Translations under genes and position numbers: made by a program | The notes under the pieces: model-generated | What the model saw: only the letters and a program-made list of their open reading frames with translations | Told to the model about the DNA's origin: nothing | Database searches by the model: none | In this document: positions 17,033 to 25,921 of the stretch, piece by piece | Layout of the letters: the number at the start of each line of letters is the position of its first letter | How positions within the stretch are numbered: position 1 is the stretch's first letter | Assembly: GCA_017312345.1 (NCBI GenBank) | Contig: BLAA01000004.1 | Coordinates: forward strand, 186,001 to 250,000 | Direction: 5' to 3' | Length of the DNA stretch: 64,000 bases | DNA from: Candidatus Denitrolinea symbiosum | GTDB taxonomy: Bacteria; Chloroflexota; Anaerolineae; Anaerolineales; Villigracilaceae

Positions 17033-20000
17033 TTAAGTGTGGACGCGCTGGAGGGCGCGCTCGAGGCTGGCGAGGAGCTGCTGTTCGGTGAGGGCGCTTT
17101 TTTGGATCAGGCGTTGGCCGAATTCGCGCAGGACTTTTTCCTGTTCGGGCGTCAGGTCGCCTCCGCTGACCGCCAGGATGGGGATGTCGCGAAGCCGTTC
17201 GTCGCCGCGTATTTTTTCGATGAGGGTGAACCCGTCCAGGTCGGGCATGAACAGGTCAACGATCACCGCGTTGGGGATGTTGTTCTGGAGGGCCTTCCAG
17301 CCCTCTTCGCCGCCGCGCGCCAGGGTGGGGCGGTATTGGCTGTGACGGGAAAGCATGTGGTCGAGTAGGCGCAGGTCGTCGGGGTTGTCGTCCACGATGA
17401 GAATCTCGCGGAGGCTGCCGTCCATGTTCAGGCGGTCGAGGGCGTCGAGCAGGTCGTCTTCGATGATGGGTTTGACGATGTAATCGGCCGCGCCGAGGCT
17501 GAATCCTTTTTCACGCTCCTCGACGATGCTGCAAACGATCACGGGGAAATCGCGGGTCTCGTCGTTGGATTTAAGGTCGTTGAGCACGCGCCAGCCGTCG
17601 TAGCCGGGCATCATGATGTCGAGCGTGACGGCGAAGGGTTTCAACTGTTTAACGCGTTCCACCGCCCGCGACGGGTCGCTGAGCGGGACGACCTGGTATC
17701 CCTGCGGCTGAAGGAAGCGCTCGTACAGGCTGATGACCTGCGGATCGTCGTCAATCGCCAGGATGACGCGCTTGTTCGTCGGCGCGTCGGTTTCGGCAGG
17801 ACCTCGGAAGGCGGGCAGGGTGAAATAGAAGACGCTGCCTTCGCCGGGGGCGCTGTCCACGCCCATGCGTCCGCCGTGCATCTGGATGAGGTGGTTGGAA
17901 ATGGAGAGGCCGAGTCCCGAGCCGCCGCTCTTGCGCGTAGGGGAAGCGTCCACCTGCGAGAAGGGCTGGAAGAGTTTTTTCTGGTCCGCGGCAGAGATGC
18001 CGGGGCCGGTGTCCGTCACGCGGACGGTGATCTCCGGGTGGCGGTTGGATCCCTGGCTCACGCTGGCGCTCACGAGGATGGAGCCTTCGTCGGTGAACTT
18101 GGAGGCGTTGGAGAGCAGGTTGAGCAATACCTGGCGGACGCGCATCGCGTCGGCGCGAACGGTGGGCAGGTCCGCGGGCAGGTCGCGGCGCAGGGTGATG
18201 GGCCTGTCTTTGACCAGTCCGCTGGCGGTGGACATGACGCTGACGATGAGGTCGGAGAGGTTGACTTCGTCGAAGGTCAGTTCCATCTTCCCGGCTTCGA
18301 TGCGGGAGAGGTCGAGGATGTCGTTGATCAGGCCGAGCAGGTGCTGTCCCGAGTTGTGGATGGCGAGCAGGTCCTGCTGCTGGAGGTCGGTGGTGGGGCC
18401 GTCTATGCCTTTCAGGATGACGCGCGAGAAGCCAATGATGGAGTTGAGCGGGGTACGCAGTTCGTGGCTCATGTTGGCGAGGAACTGGCTCTTGAGCCGG
18501 TCGGCTTCGCGCATTTCCTTGACGGCCTGCATGGAGAGTTCGTAGGAGCGGGCGTTGTCAATGGCGATGGCGACCTGGTCGGCGAGGGTTTGCAGCACGG
18601 CGATGTCGTCGTCGCGGAAGGCGCCGGCCTGCTCTGATTGGATGTCGAGCGCGCCGATGGTGCGCGAGCCGACGCGCAGGGGCAGCGCGGCTTCGGCGCG
18701 CGTGCGCGGCAGGAGCGGGTGCGGGCGGTGAACCTGGCTGGCCGCGGTGTCGTTGACGATCACCGCGCGGCCTTTTTCGGTCACTTCGCCGACGATGGAG
18801 CGCGAGCCGATCGGCAGGCTGTGTTTCTGGCGCAGCATTTCGGCCCCGGCCTCGCCGGTGGCCGCCTGGAGGACGGCGTTGAAGCCCGTCTCCTCGGCGA
18901 CAAAGATGCCGGCGTGGTAGTAGCCGAAGCGTTCGCGCACCAGGTTGACGGTCCGTGAGAAGAGCGTGGGCATGTCGAGGGTGGAGGTCACCAGTTGGGA
19001 GATCTCGGCTGTGGCGGAGAGGTATTCGTTGCGGCGGCGGAGGGCTTCCTCGTCCTGTTTGCGGGCGGTGATGTCGCGCGCCACCCAGAAGACCTGGTCG
19101 TCCGTCAGTTTGGAGACGTTGGCCTCGAACCAGTACACTTTCCCCTCGATATCGAGCGAATATTCTATCCGTTCGAGCTGCCCGCTTTCCAGGGCGCGCT
19201 GGATGGTTTGAAGGAAGGGCTGGTGCATGGATTCGGGCAGCACTTCGCTGATCTTCTTTCCGAGCATATCCTCTGGCGGAAGGAACAGGCGCGACGGACT
19301 GGTGGGCGCGATGCGGATGTAGCGGCCCTCGCGGTCATAGATGATGATCACGTCGGTCATGGCAGAGAAGAGGGCGCGCAGTTCGCCTTCCGAGCGGGCG
19401 AGGGCCTCCTGCGACTGGCGCGTTTCTTCGAACAGGCGCGCGTTTTGGATGGCGATGGCGGCCTGCGCCGAAAGGGCGATGAGCAGGTCGCGGTCGTGTT
19501 CGTCGAAGGCGTTCTCTTCGACATAGGATTGCGTCGCCATGACGCCGATCGCCTGCTCGCCCAGGAGCAGCGGCACGCCCAGCCAGCAGGCGGGCGGCTG
19601 CCCCACCGCTTCGATGCCCAATTGACGCATGACCTCCGCTACGTTGTTGGGTATGAGGAGCGGCCTGCGGGTGCGCAGAAGGTAGCCGCTCAACCCCTTA
19701 TCGGCGGGGATGGTGAGGATGTCCCGGTCCACGACCGATTCCGAGACGTTCAAAGGAAATGTGATCGTATCGTTTTCGGGAGAATACAACCCGATGAAGA
19801 AATTTTTAACGTCAACCAGCCGCGCCGCGCCGCGATAGGTTTCATGCAGCGCCTGGTCCACATCCAGGTTTGCGGAGAGGCGCTGGTTGAGTTCGTTGAG
19901 GGCGTTCAGTTCCTCGGCGTGTTTGCGCGTCTCCTCGAACAGGCGGGCGTTCTCGATGGCGATGGCGGCCTGCCCGGAGACGGCCGTCAACAGGTCGCGG

Positions 20001-20839
20001 TGATGGTCGGTAAAGAGGTTGGCGGTTTCTGTGCTTTGCAGCCCGATCACGCCGATAACGGCGTCGCCCGCGATGAGCGGCGCTCCCATCCAGCATTTGG
20101 GCGGGCGGCTGTTTCCGAGGGGAATGAATTCCGCTCCCAGCGCCTGCATGTGGCCCGGCACGTCGTCTGGGATGAAGAGCGGTTGATGCGTTCGCAGGAT
20201 GTAGTCGCTCAGGCCCTGTCCCAGTTTACGCGGCGGGACCCGGATACGTTTGTGGTTTTCGATGACGAAGAGCCCGTCAATCTCCTGTTTCTTTTCGTCG
20301 TATAGCGAAATGAACAGGTTGGAGGCGTCCATCAGCCGGCTGGCGTGTTTATAAACGGCGGAGGCGATGGCTTCCAGGCTGAACAGGGAGGTAAGTTCGC
20401 GCCCCATTTCGTTGAGGACGGTCAGTTCCTCGGCGCGCGAGCGCGTCTCCTGGAAGAGGCGGGCGTTTTCGAGAGCCTGCGAGAGTTGTTCCGTCACCTG
20501 GCGGACGAGGAGCTGTTCGTTCGGGTCCCATTCGCGCGGGGCGGTTTCGTCCACCACCTGGAGCGTGGCCCAGTTGCGGTTATCCAACTGGAAGGCCAGC
20601 GACATGCTGGAGGGCGCGCCCTCGCCCGCTCCCTGCCGGGCGACGGAAACGGTCTCGGCTGGGGGGAGCGCGCCGGTCTGGGCCAGGGGACGGCCGGACG
20701 GCCGGGCCGAAGGCGCGGCCGGCTTCTTCGCGGGGGACCCAGGCGGGCGTTTCCCGGCCTTACCCGAGGGTTTGGCCTCCTCCTCCTGGATGTTCTCGAA
20801 GAGTTGGTCAAGCCGCTTGCTGGTTGATTTCTTTGGCAT
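17033..20839 (-). CDS. Multi-GAF/PAS hybrid histidine kinase with two receivers
   Basis: This 1268-residue protein is the only transmitter in the sensory operon. Rough order: a basic N-terminal peptide (KKSTSKRLDQLFENIQ), a Pro/Ala/Lys-rich linker to about 80, a half-GAF (to LENARLF, about 135), two GAFs (145-300, 315-475), a PAS (485-600), a third GAF with FGYYHAGIF (620-775), HisKA (ANMSHELRTPLNSIIGFS), an ATPase domain (LLNLLSNASKFT, DTGPGIS, GGSGLGLSISNHLIQ), and receivers at about 1040-1155 (VTLDIMMPGYDG) and 1160-1268 (VIVDLFMPDLDG). No membrane segment is seen. It overlaps parA by 32 nt. Its N terminus recalls the ParA-binding end of ParB proteins. Confidence 0.92.
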   Translation of the reverse strand: MPKKSTSKRLDQLFENIQEEEAKPSGKAGKRPPGSPAKKPAAPSARPSGRPLAQTGALPPAETVSVARQGAGEGAPSSMSLAFQLDNRNWATLQVVDETAPREWDPNEQLLVRQVTEQLSQALENARLFQETRSRAEELTVLNEMGRELTSLFSLEAIASAVYKHASRLMDASNLFISLYDEKKQEIDGLFVIENHKRIRVPPRKLGQGLSDYILRTHQPLFIPDDVPGHMQALGAEFIPLGNSRPPKCWMGAPLIAGDAVIGVIGLQSTETANLFTDHHRDLLTAVSGQAAIAIENARLFEETRKHAEELNALNELNQRLSANLDVDQALHETYRGAARLVDVKNFFIGLYSPENDTITFPLNVSESVVDRDILTIPADKGLSGYLLRTRRPLLIPNNVAEVMRQLGIEAVGQPPACWLGVPLLLGEQAIGVMATQSYVEENAFDEHDRDLLIALSAQAAIAIQNARLFEETRQSQEALARSEGELRALFSAMTDVIIIYDREGRYIRIAPTSPSRLFLPPEDMLGKKISEVLPESMHQPFLQTIQRALESGQLERIEYSLDIEGKVYWFEANVSKLTDDQVFWVARDITARKQDEEALRRRNEYLSATAEISQLVTSTLDMPTLFSRTVNLVRERFGYYHAGIFVAEETGFNAVLQAATGEAGAEMLRQKHSLPIGSRSIVGEVTEKGRAVIVNDTAASQVHRPHPLLPRTRAEAALPLRVGSRTIGALDIQSEQAGAFRDDDIAVLQTLADQVAIAIDNARSYELSMQAVKEMREADRLKSQFLANMSHELRTPLNSIIGFSRVILKGIDGPTTDLQQQDLLAIHNSGQHLLGLINDILDLSRIEAGKMELTFDEVNLSDLIVSVMSTASGLVKDRPITLRRDLPADLPTVRADAMRVRQVLLNLLSNASKFTDEGSILVSASVSQGSNRHPEITVRVTDTGPGISAADQKKLFQPFSQVDASPTRKSGGSGLGLSISNHLIQMHGGRMGVDSAPGEGSVFYFTLPAFRGPAETDAPTNKRVILAIDDDPQVISLYERFLQPQGYQVVPLSDPSRAVERVKQLKPFAVTLDIMMPGYDGWRVLNDLKSNDETRDFPVIVCSIVEEREKGFSLGAADYIVKPIIEDDLLDALDRLNMDGSLREILIVDDNPDDLRLLDHMLSRHSQYRPTLARGGEEGWKALQNNIPNAVIVDLFMPDLDGFTLIEKIRGDERLRDIPILAVSGGDLTPEQEKVLREFGQRLIQKSALTEQQLLASLERALQRVHT

Positions 20840-21593
20840 ATTCGATCAGTTCCTCGGCCAGCACGCGGTATTGCAGCGAGCCGCGGCTGGCGGGCATGTA
20901 GCGCGTGATGGGCTGCCCCGCAATGGGACTTTCGCGCAGTTTGGTGTCCATCTCGATGACGGTCTCGAACATGCCGTCTCCGAAGGTGGCGGTCAGTTGC
21001 TCGTAGATGTTGCGGTGCGTACGGTTGCGCCGGTCCAGCAGGGTGACCAGGATGCGGTAGGCCAGGTTGGGGTTGGCCTCTTTGCGGATGCGGCGGATGA
21101 CGCCCATCATGTTTCGGAGGGCGTAGGCAGAGAAATACTCCGCCTGGGTCGGGATGACCAGCAGGTCGGAGGCGGCCAGCGCATTGAGCGTGATGGCGCC
21201 CAGCGCGGGCGGGCAGTCCAGCAGGATGTAATCGTACTGGCTGCGGACCGGCGTCTCGAGGGCCGCGCGCAGGGTCGTGAGATAGTTCGTCCGCACCGGG
21301 AGGAACTGTTCGGCGCTTTCGATGCGCGCGTTGCACGGCACGAGATGGAGCCGCTCGACGTCCGTCTTGTGGATGGCGCTCTGCAGCGGAGCGGACTCGA
21401 TCAGCACGTGGGCCGACGTTCGCGAAGCCTCGGCCGGCTCGAAGCCCAGGGCCAGCGTGAGGTTGGCCTGCGGGTCCATGTCGATCAATAAGATGCGATG
21501 TCCCAGTTCGGCCAGCGCGCCGCCGAGGGAAAGCGTGCTGGTCGTTTTGGCGACGCCGCCTTTTTCGTTTGAAATGGCGATGGTGTATGTCAT
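20808..21593 (-). CDS. ParA/Soj-type ATPase
   Basis: The 261-residue protein has the deviant Walker A motif KGGVAKTT in SNEKGGVAKTTSTLS, followed by LLIDMDPQANLTLALG, DYILLDCPPALGAITLNAL and IPTQAEYFSAYAL. ParA ATPases pattern cargo over the nucleoid: chromosomes, plasmids, and in some bacteria chemosensory clusters. No parB or parS-like sequence is nearby. It sits between sensor genes and overlaps the hybrid kinase by 32 nt and the upstream sensor by 4 nt (ATGA). This supports a role in placing sensory proteins rather than DNA, which is inference. Confidence 0.92.
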   Translation of the reverse strand: MTYTIAISNEKGGVAKTTSTLSLGGALAELGHRILLIDMDPQANLTLALGFEPAEASRTSAHVLIESAPLQSAIHKTDVERLHLVPCNARIESAEQFLPVRTNYLTTLRAALETPVRSQYDYILLDCPPALGAITLNALAASDLLVIPTQAEYFSAYALRNMMGVIRRIRKEANPNLAYRILVTLLDRRNRTHRNIYEQLTATFGDGMFETVIEMDTKLRESPIAGQPITRYMPASRGSLQYRVLAEELIEYAKEINQQAA

Positions 21594-24133
21594 GGTCTTG
21601 CTCCACTAATTTGACCGGACGACTCGTTTTCCCGGCCGGGCAGGTGTTCAGACGCCACCTGGGGGATGATCTCCACACGGCTGACGTTCAGCGCGCGTTG
21701 CAGTTCCTCGATGGCGGTGCGGATCATGGCCTGCGGGTCGTTGGTCTCGCGGATTTTGGTCGAGATCTGGGCTACGGCGTGTTCGCGGGCCGCGCGGCTC
21801 GAAGCTTCCTCGAACAGGCGCGCGTTTTCGAGCGCCAGGCCGAGACGTTCGGCGATGGCCTCGATGGCCGCGATCTCATCGCGGGTCCAGGTCTTTCCAG
21901 TCTCGGATGCGCGGACGTTCACCACGCCGATGATTTGATTTTGCAACCGGATCGGGACGGCCACGGTCGGGAACGCGTCCCGCCCGTCGCTGAAGGCGGG
22001 CTGGCCGGTTTCGAGGGCGGCTTCGATCTCCTTCCGCTCCACCGCCTCTTTGACCGCTTCCCCGGCGCCCGCCGCGTGCCGGTAGCCAACGACGGCCTGG
22101 GCGGTCTTGCGTTCCCAGGCGCGCCCGACGAACTCGCCATACAGGGCCTGCGAGTCGGCCAGCGCCTGCCGCGACTCTGCCAGCAGGCGGGCGTTTTCAA
22201 TGGCGATAGCCACCTGGTCGGCCAGGACGCTCAGGGTTTCCACGTCGGCGGGTTCGAAGGCGTCGGCCTGGATGCTTTGTACGTCCAGCACGCCGATGAT
22301 CTGTCCGCGCACGCGCAGGGGCAGCGCCATCTCGGAGCGGGTGGCTGGGAGGTCTGGGTTGTTGAAGTAGGCCGCGTCCGCTCCCACGTCCAGGGCGATG
22401 CGGGGTTCGCCGCTGGCAGCCACATGGCCCACGATGCCGACCTGTCCGATGGGGAGTTTGTGTCCGCGTTTCAGCATCCGTTTTCCGCCGGGGCTGTTGG
22501 CCGCGCGCAGGACGGCGTTTTGTGAAGCGTATTCCAGCAGGAACATGCCGACGTGATAAAAGCCGAAGCGGTCGCTGACGACGCGGGTGACGAGGGTGAG
22601 GAGTTTTTCGAGGTCTGTTTCGGTGGATACGGCCCGCGCCACTTCGCTGACGGCCTGTAACTGTTCGGCGCGTTTCTGGCTTTGTACGGTGGCTTTTTCG
22701 AGGTCGGCGGTTCGCTCTTCCACGCGTCTTTCCAGCGAGCCGACCAGCCCGCGCAGGCGGGCGGTCATGGCGTTGAAGGCGTCGGCCAGCAGGTTGAATT
22801 CGTCGCGTGAGCGCATTTCTATTTGCGCGCTCAGGTCGCCGTCGGCGAGCCGGGCGGCGGCGTCGGTCAGCTGCGTCAACGGGCGGGCGAGCGTGTTTCC
22901 CATCCAGCGCGCTGCCAGGAGCGCGAAGGTCATCAGAATCAGCAGTCCGAGGCCGAGGTAGAGCGTGGTGTTGCGAATTTCGTTTTTCAGCCGCTGCCGG
23001 GTGAAGGTGAGGGTGGATTGCGTCTCGCTGACCGGGACGACGATCCCCAGGCTGTATCCGACGGAGGGGATCGGCTGGTAAGCCAGGTATTTTTCCACGC
23101 CGTTGGCGTCGATCACTCTCATGTCGCTCTGGTGGGCGACCATCTTGACGAGGATCTGGAAGATGTCGAGCGGCGCTTTCGGCAGGATGGAGTCGAGCGC
23201 CGCGTCGCCCTGGAAGTCGGAAGCGGAGAGGCCCAGGTCGGCGTATCCCTCCTCGGGCATGGCGATGATTCTGCCTTTGTCGTCAATCAGGAAGGCGTAG
23301 CCGCTTTGCCCGACGTGGATGGCCGATACCAGCTGGGTGATGCGTTTCAGTTGCAGGTCCGAGGCCACGACGCCGCGGAATTGTCCCGTGCGGTTGAAGA
23401 CGGGCATGCTGTTGGTGACGACGAGTCCGTTCAGCGCCGCGTCCACGTAGGGGGCCGACCAGACCACGCTGCGTTCCGGGTTCGCGCCCGGTTCGGCGGC
23501 CAGGTACCAGGGCCGTTGCGTGATGTCAAAGTCTGGCGGCAGGATGTTCGCCAGGTCTATGTTGGGGTAGTAGAGCGTCTCGCCCTGCGCGCCTCCAAAA
23601 TAGAGGGCGATCATGTCGGGATGATTTTCGAGGAGCGTGGGAGCGAGGAAGTCTATCTGTTTGAGGGCGTTGATCTCCCCGATCAGCGCGTCGGAGAGGG
23701 CGACTTGTTTCGGCACAAAGATCGAGCCGGGGTCTTCGTTCGAATTGTCCCAAACGCCTTGCGTAAGTTGGGTCAGCCGGTCTTTGGCGTTCCACGAAGT
23801 GACGACGGGAGTCTGCTGGTCGAGCAGCCTCTGAATGCTTTTTCCGAGCGTCTTCATGCCGTCGTTCACCGGGGCGAAGTAGCCGTCCAGTTCGAGGGCG
23901 CGGCGGGTCGCTATGGAAGTGATTTCCTTCTCGGCCAGGGAAGTCACGCTCGCGTCGATCTGGCCGGTGAGGAAGGCGTTGGTTTGAAAGGCGCGGTAGG
24001 CGGTGTAGGCGGCGGTGGCGATCATTGTGAATCCGACGAGGGCCACGGCGCTCCATCTCAGGCGCGAGCGGAACGACCGGCCGGCGATCCCGCCGCGCGG
24101 GGACGGTTTCGGGCTGGGGGATTCGTTACGCAT
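21590..24133 (-). CDS. Cache-HAMP-GAF sensor without output domain
   Basis: The 847-residue protein has a basic N-tail, a first membrane helix (about 33-52), an extracytoplasmic dCache-like domain to about 375 (ITQRPWYLAAEP, SGYAFLIDDKGRIIAMPEEG), a second helix (about 390-410), HAMP, a coiled coil, a GAF (FGFYHVGMFLLE; FNNPDLPATRSEMALPLRV), the YGEFVGRAW module with a half-GAF ending LENARLF, and the shared terminal tail (AREHAVAQISTKI onward). No HisKA, GGDEF, phosphatase or DNA-binding domain follows. Its stop overlaps the parA start. The ligand is unknown; no cyclic-nucleotide NKFDE or bilin cysteine motif is seen in the GAF. Confidence 0.9.
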   Translation of the reverse strand: MRNESPSPKPSPRGGIAGRSFRSRLRWSAVALVGFTMIATAAYTAYRAFQTNAFLTGQIDASVTSLAEKEITSIATRRALELDGYFAPVNDGMKTLGKSIQRLLDQQTPVVTSWNAKDRLTQLTQGVWDNSNEDPGSIFVPKQVALSDALIGEINALKQIDFLAPTLLENHPDMIALYFGGAQGETLYYPNIDLANILPPDFDITQRPWYLAAEPGANPERSVVWSAPYVDAALNGLVVTNSMPVFNRTGQFRGVVASDLQLKRITQLVSAIHVGQSGYAFLIDDKGRIIAMPEEGYADLGLSASDFQGDAALDSILPKAPLDIFQILVKMVAHQSDMRVIDANGVEKYLAYQPIPSVGYSLGIVVPVSETQSTLTFTRQRLKNEIRNTTLYLGLGLLILMTFALLAARWMGNTLARPLTQLTDAAARLADGDLSAQIEMRSRDEFNLLADAFNAMTARLRGLVGSLERRVEERTADLEKATVQSQKRAEQLQAVSEVARAVSTETDLEKLLTLVTRVVSDRFGFYHVGMFLLEYASQNAVLRAANSPGGKRMLKRGHKLPIGQVGIVGHVAASGEPRIALDVGADAAYFNNPDLPATRSEMALPLRVRGQIIGVLDVQSIQADAFEPADVETLSVLADQVAIAIENARLLAESRQALADSQALYGEFVGRAWERKTAQAVVGYRHAAGAGEAVKEAVERKEIEAALETGQPAFSDGRDAFPTVAVPIRLQNQIIGVVNVRASETGKTWTRDEIAAIEAIAERLGLALENARLFEEASSRAAREHAVAQISTKIRETNDPQAMIRTAIEELQRALNVSRVEIIPQVASEHLPGRENESSGQISGARP

Positions 24134-24160
24134 GGATCTGCTCCTGACCTGGGGTTTGCA

Positions 24161-25915
24161 TTATTCTTCGTCCTCCGCGGAGCGTTTGGGCGTCTGCAAT
24201 TGGATGAGGACCTCGGAGCCGTTGAAGGCCTGGCTGAGTTCCTGCGCGGCCATTTGCAAAATATTTCCCACGCGGATGTTGCCGCTGATGCGCGAGGAGA
24301 TTTCCGAGATGATGCGCTCGCGCGCCGCGCGGCTGGCGGCGATGTCGAAGAGGCGCGCGTTTTCGAGCGATACCGCCAGGCGCTCCATGGCCGCTTCGGC
24401 GATATCGATGTCGTCTTCCGTCCACTGGGCGCGTTCGGGCTGGCTGATATGGAGGACGCCGATCACCTTGTCGCGCAATTTGACCGGCGCGGCCAACCGG
24501 GCCGGGACGCCGTTTTTTTCCGGTCCTGTCTGCGCGATCCTGCCTTCACGCGCTTCCTGGAATTCATCTCCCAGTTGCGCGGGCGCGGTCAGGGGACGGC
24601 TGCTTCCGCTTTTGAATTCGTAGCCGGTGATTTTTTCGTCGCGCGCGAACTGCGTCCACTCGGCCTGCACGTATTGACTGTACGCGGCCCTTGTTTGTTC
24701 GAGCGACTTCTGCACGGACTCGTACAGACGCGCGTTCTCGATGGCGATGCTGACCTGGTCTGCCAATATGGACAGGCTGGCGATGTCCTCGTTCGTAATG
24801 GCGGAAATTTCCACGCTTTGCACATCCAGCGCGCCGATGGTCTTTCCGCCGATTTTCAGCGGCAGGGCTATCTCTGAACGGGTTTCGGGGAGGTCGGGAT
24901 TGTTAAAGTAGATCGAATCCTCGCCTACATTTTGGACAACGCGCGGCAGGCCGGCTCCGGTCACGTAACCGACGATGCCCTGTTGGCCGATTCTGAGCTG
25001 GTGATTGCGGGCGAGCATTTTTTGTCCGCCCGCGCTGTTGGCGGCGCGTAGGATTGTAAATTGACCGGCCTCGTCGTTGAAGAAGATGCCCACATGATAA
25101 AAGCCGAATTGCCGGCTGATCGCTTCGGCAACGCGCGGGAGCAATTCCTGGAGGTCGCGCGTGGCCGTGATCTCGGCGGAGATTCGGGCGATGGTTTCGA
25201 ACTGGCTGGCGCGTTTTTGGCTGAGGGCGTTCGCGCTTTCCAATTCGGCGGTGCGGAGGTTGACGCGTTCTTCGAGCGTGGCGCTCAACTCCACCAGGTC
25301 CCGGTTGACGGTCTTCAATTCCCGCTCGGACGTGCGGACGTTTTGCACGGCCCGATGCAGGCTGCGGGTCGCGAGGACGAACATCACCCCGCTGAGCAGG
25401 TATACGAACGCGGTGGAGATCCATTGCCCGATCGGGTCGGTGTAGGTCGTGAATACCGGTTGGACCCAGTTATTGGCTTGCGCGATCGCCATGACGAGCG
25501 TGAAGAGGACGATGGCCCCGGTCAGCCAGGCTACCGCGCGGGCGTCCAGCAGTAGAACGACGAGGGCGATCAAGAGGATAAAACTGATGCCCGCTCCCAC
25601 GCTTTCGAAACTGCTGCCCGCGTAGGCTCCAAAAATTGCGAGACCGATGACCAGAACCGCTATGATGGCCGCCAGGCGGACGCGGCCTTTTCTCAACAGG
25701 ATGTACGCCCCAAAGTTCACGGCTATCAGAGGGACGATTAAAAGGATGACCGGAAGGTTGTTTTCCGCAGTGGTGGAGACGAGGAGCGCCGGTAATCCCA
25801 GCGTCATTCCCGCGATCAGGATCAGGAGGATCGGGTGCAGGACGCCCGCGACGCGCTGTTTTTCTTCGTCCTCGAAGGACGGCGGGCTGAGGAAGGTGCG
25901 AATACGGTTGAACAT
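24161..25915 (-). CDS. Polytopic membrane GAF sensor without output domain
   Basis: The 584-residue protein has about six membrane helices in the first 190 residues with little outside the membrane (for example LLIALVVLLLDARAVAWLTG). A coiled coil follows, then a GAF (FGFYHVGIFFND; FNNPDLPETRSEIALPLKI; SILADQVSIAIENARLY), the YSQYVQAEW module, a half-GAF (VIGVLHISQPERAQW to LENARLF) and the shared tail (RERIISEISSRISGN onward). No transmitter or effector domain is present. It lies 6 nt after the upstream sensor and 27 nt before the Cache sensor. Confidence 0.9.
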   Translation of the reverse strand: MFNRIRTFLSPPSFEDEEKQRVAGVLHPILLILIAGMTLGLPALLVSTTAENNLPVILLIVPLIAVNFGAYILLRKGRVRLAAIIAVLVIGLAIFGAYAGSSFESVGAGISFILLIALVVLLLDARAVAWLTGAIVLFTLVMAIAQANNWVQPVFTTYTDPIGQWISTAFVYLLSGVMFVLATRSLHRAVQNVRTSERELKTVNRDLVELSATLEERVNLRTAELESANALSQKRASQFETIARISAEITATRDLQELLPRVAEAISRQFGFYHVGIFFNDEAGQFTILRAANSAGGQKMLARNHQLRIGQQGIVGYVTGAGLPRVVQNVGEDSIYFNNPDLPETRSEIALPLKIGGKTIGALDVQSVEISAITNEDIASLSILADQVSIAIENARLYESVQKSLEQTRAAYSQYVQAEWTQFARDEKITGYEFKSGSSRPLTAPAQLGDEFQEAREGRIAQTGPEKNGVPARLAAPVKLRDKVIGVLHISQPERAQWTEDDIDIAEAAMERLAVSLENARLFDIAASRAARERIISEISSRISGNIRVGNILQMAAQELSQAFNGSEVLIQLQTPKRSAEDEE

Positions 25916-25921
25916 GGCGCG

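Noticed and set aside
20808..21593. ParA as part of a chromosome or plasmid partition locus
   Set aside because: No parB, parS-like repeats, dnaA, rep or gid genes are nearby, and it is embedded by overlaps in a sensory operon.
22823..24877. A 684-codon open frame on the plus strand
   Set aside because: It is antisense to two GAF sensor genes that have full domain support.
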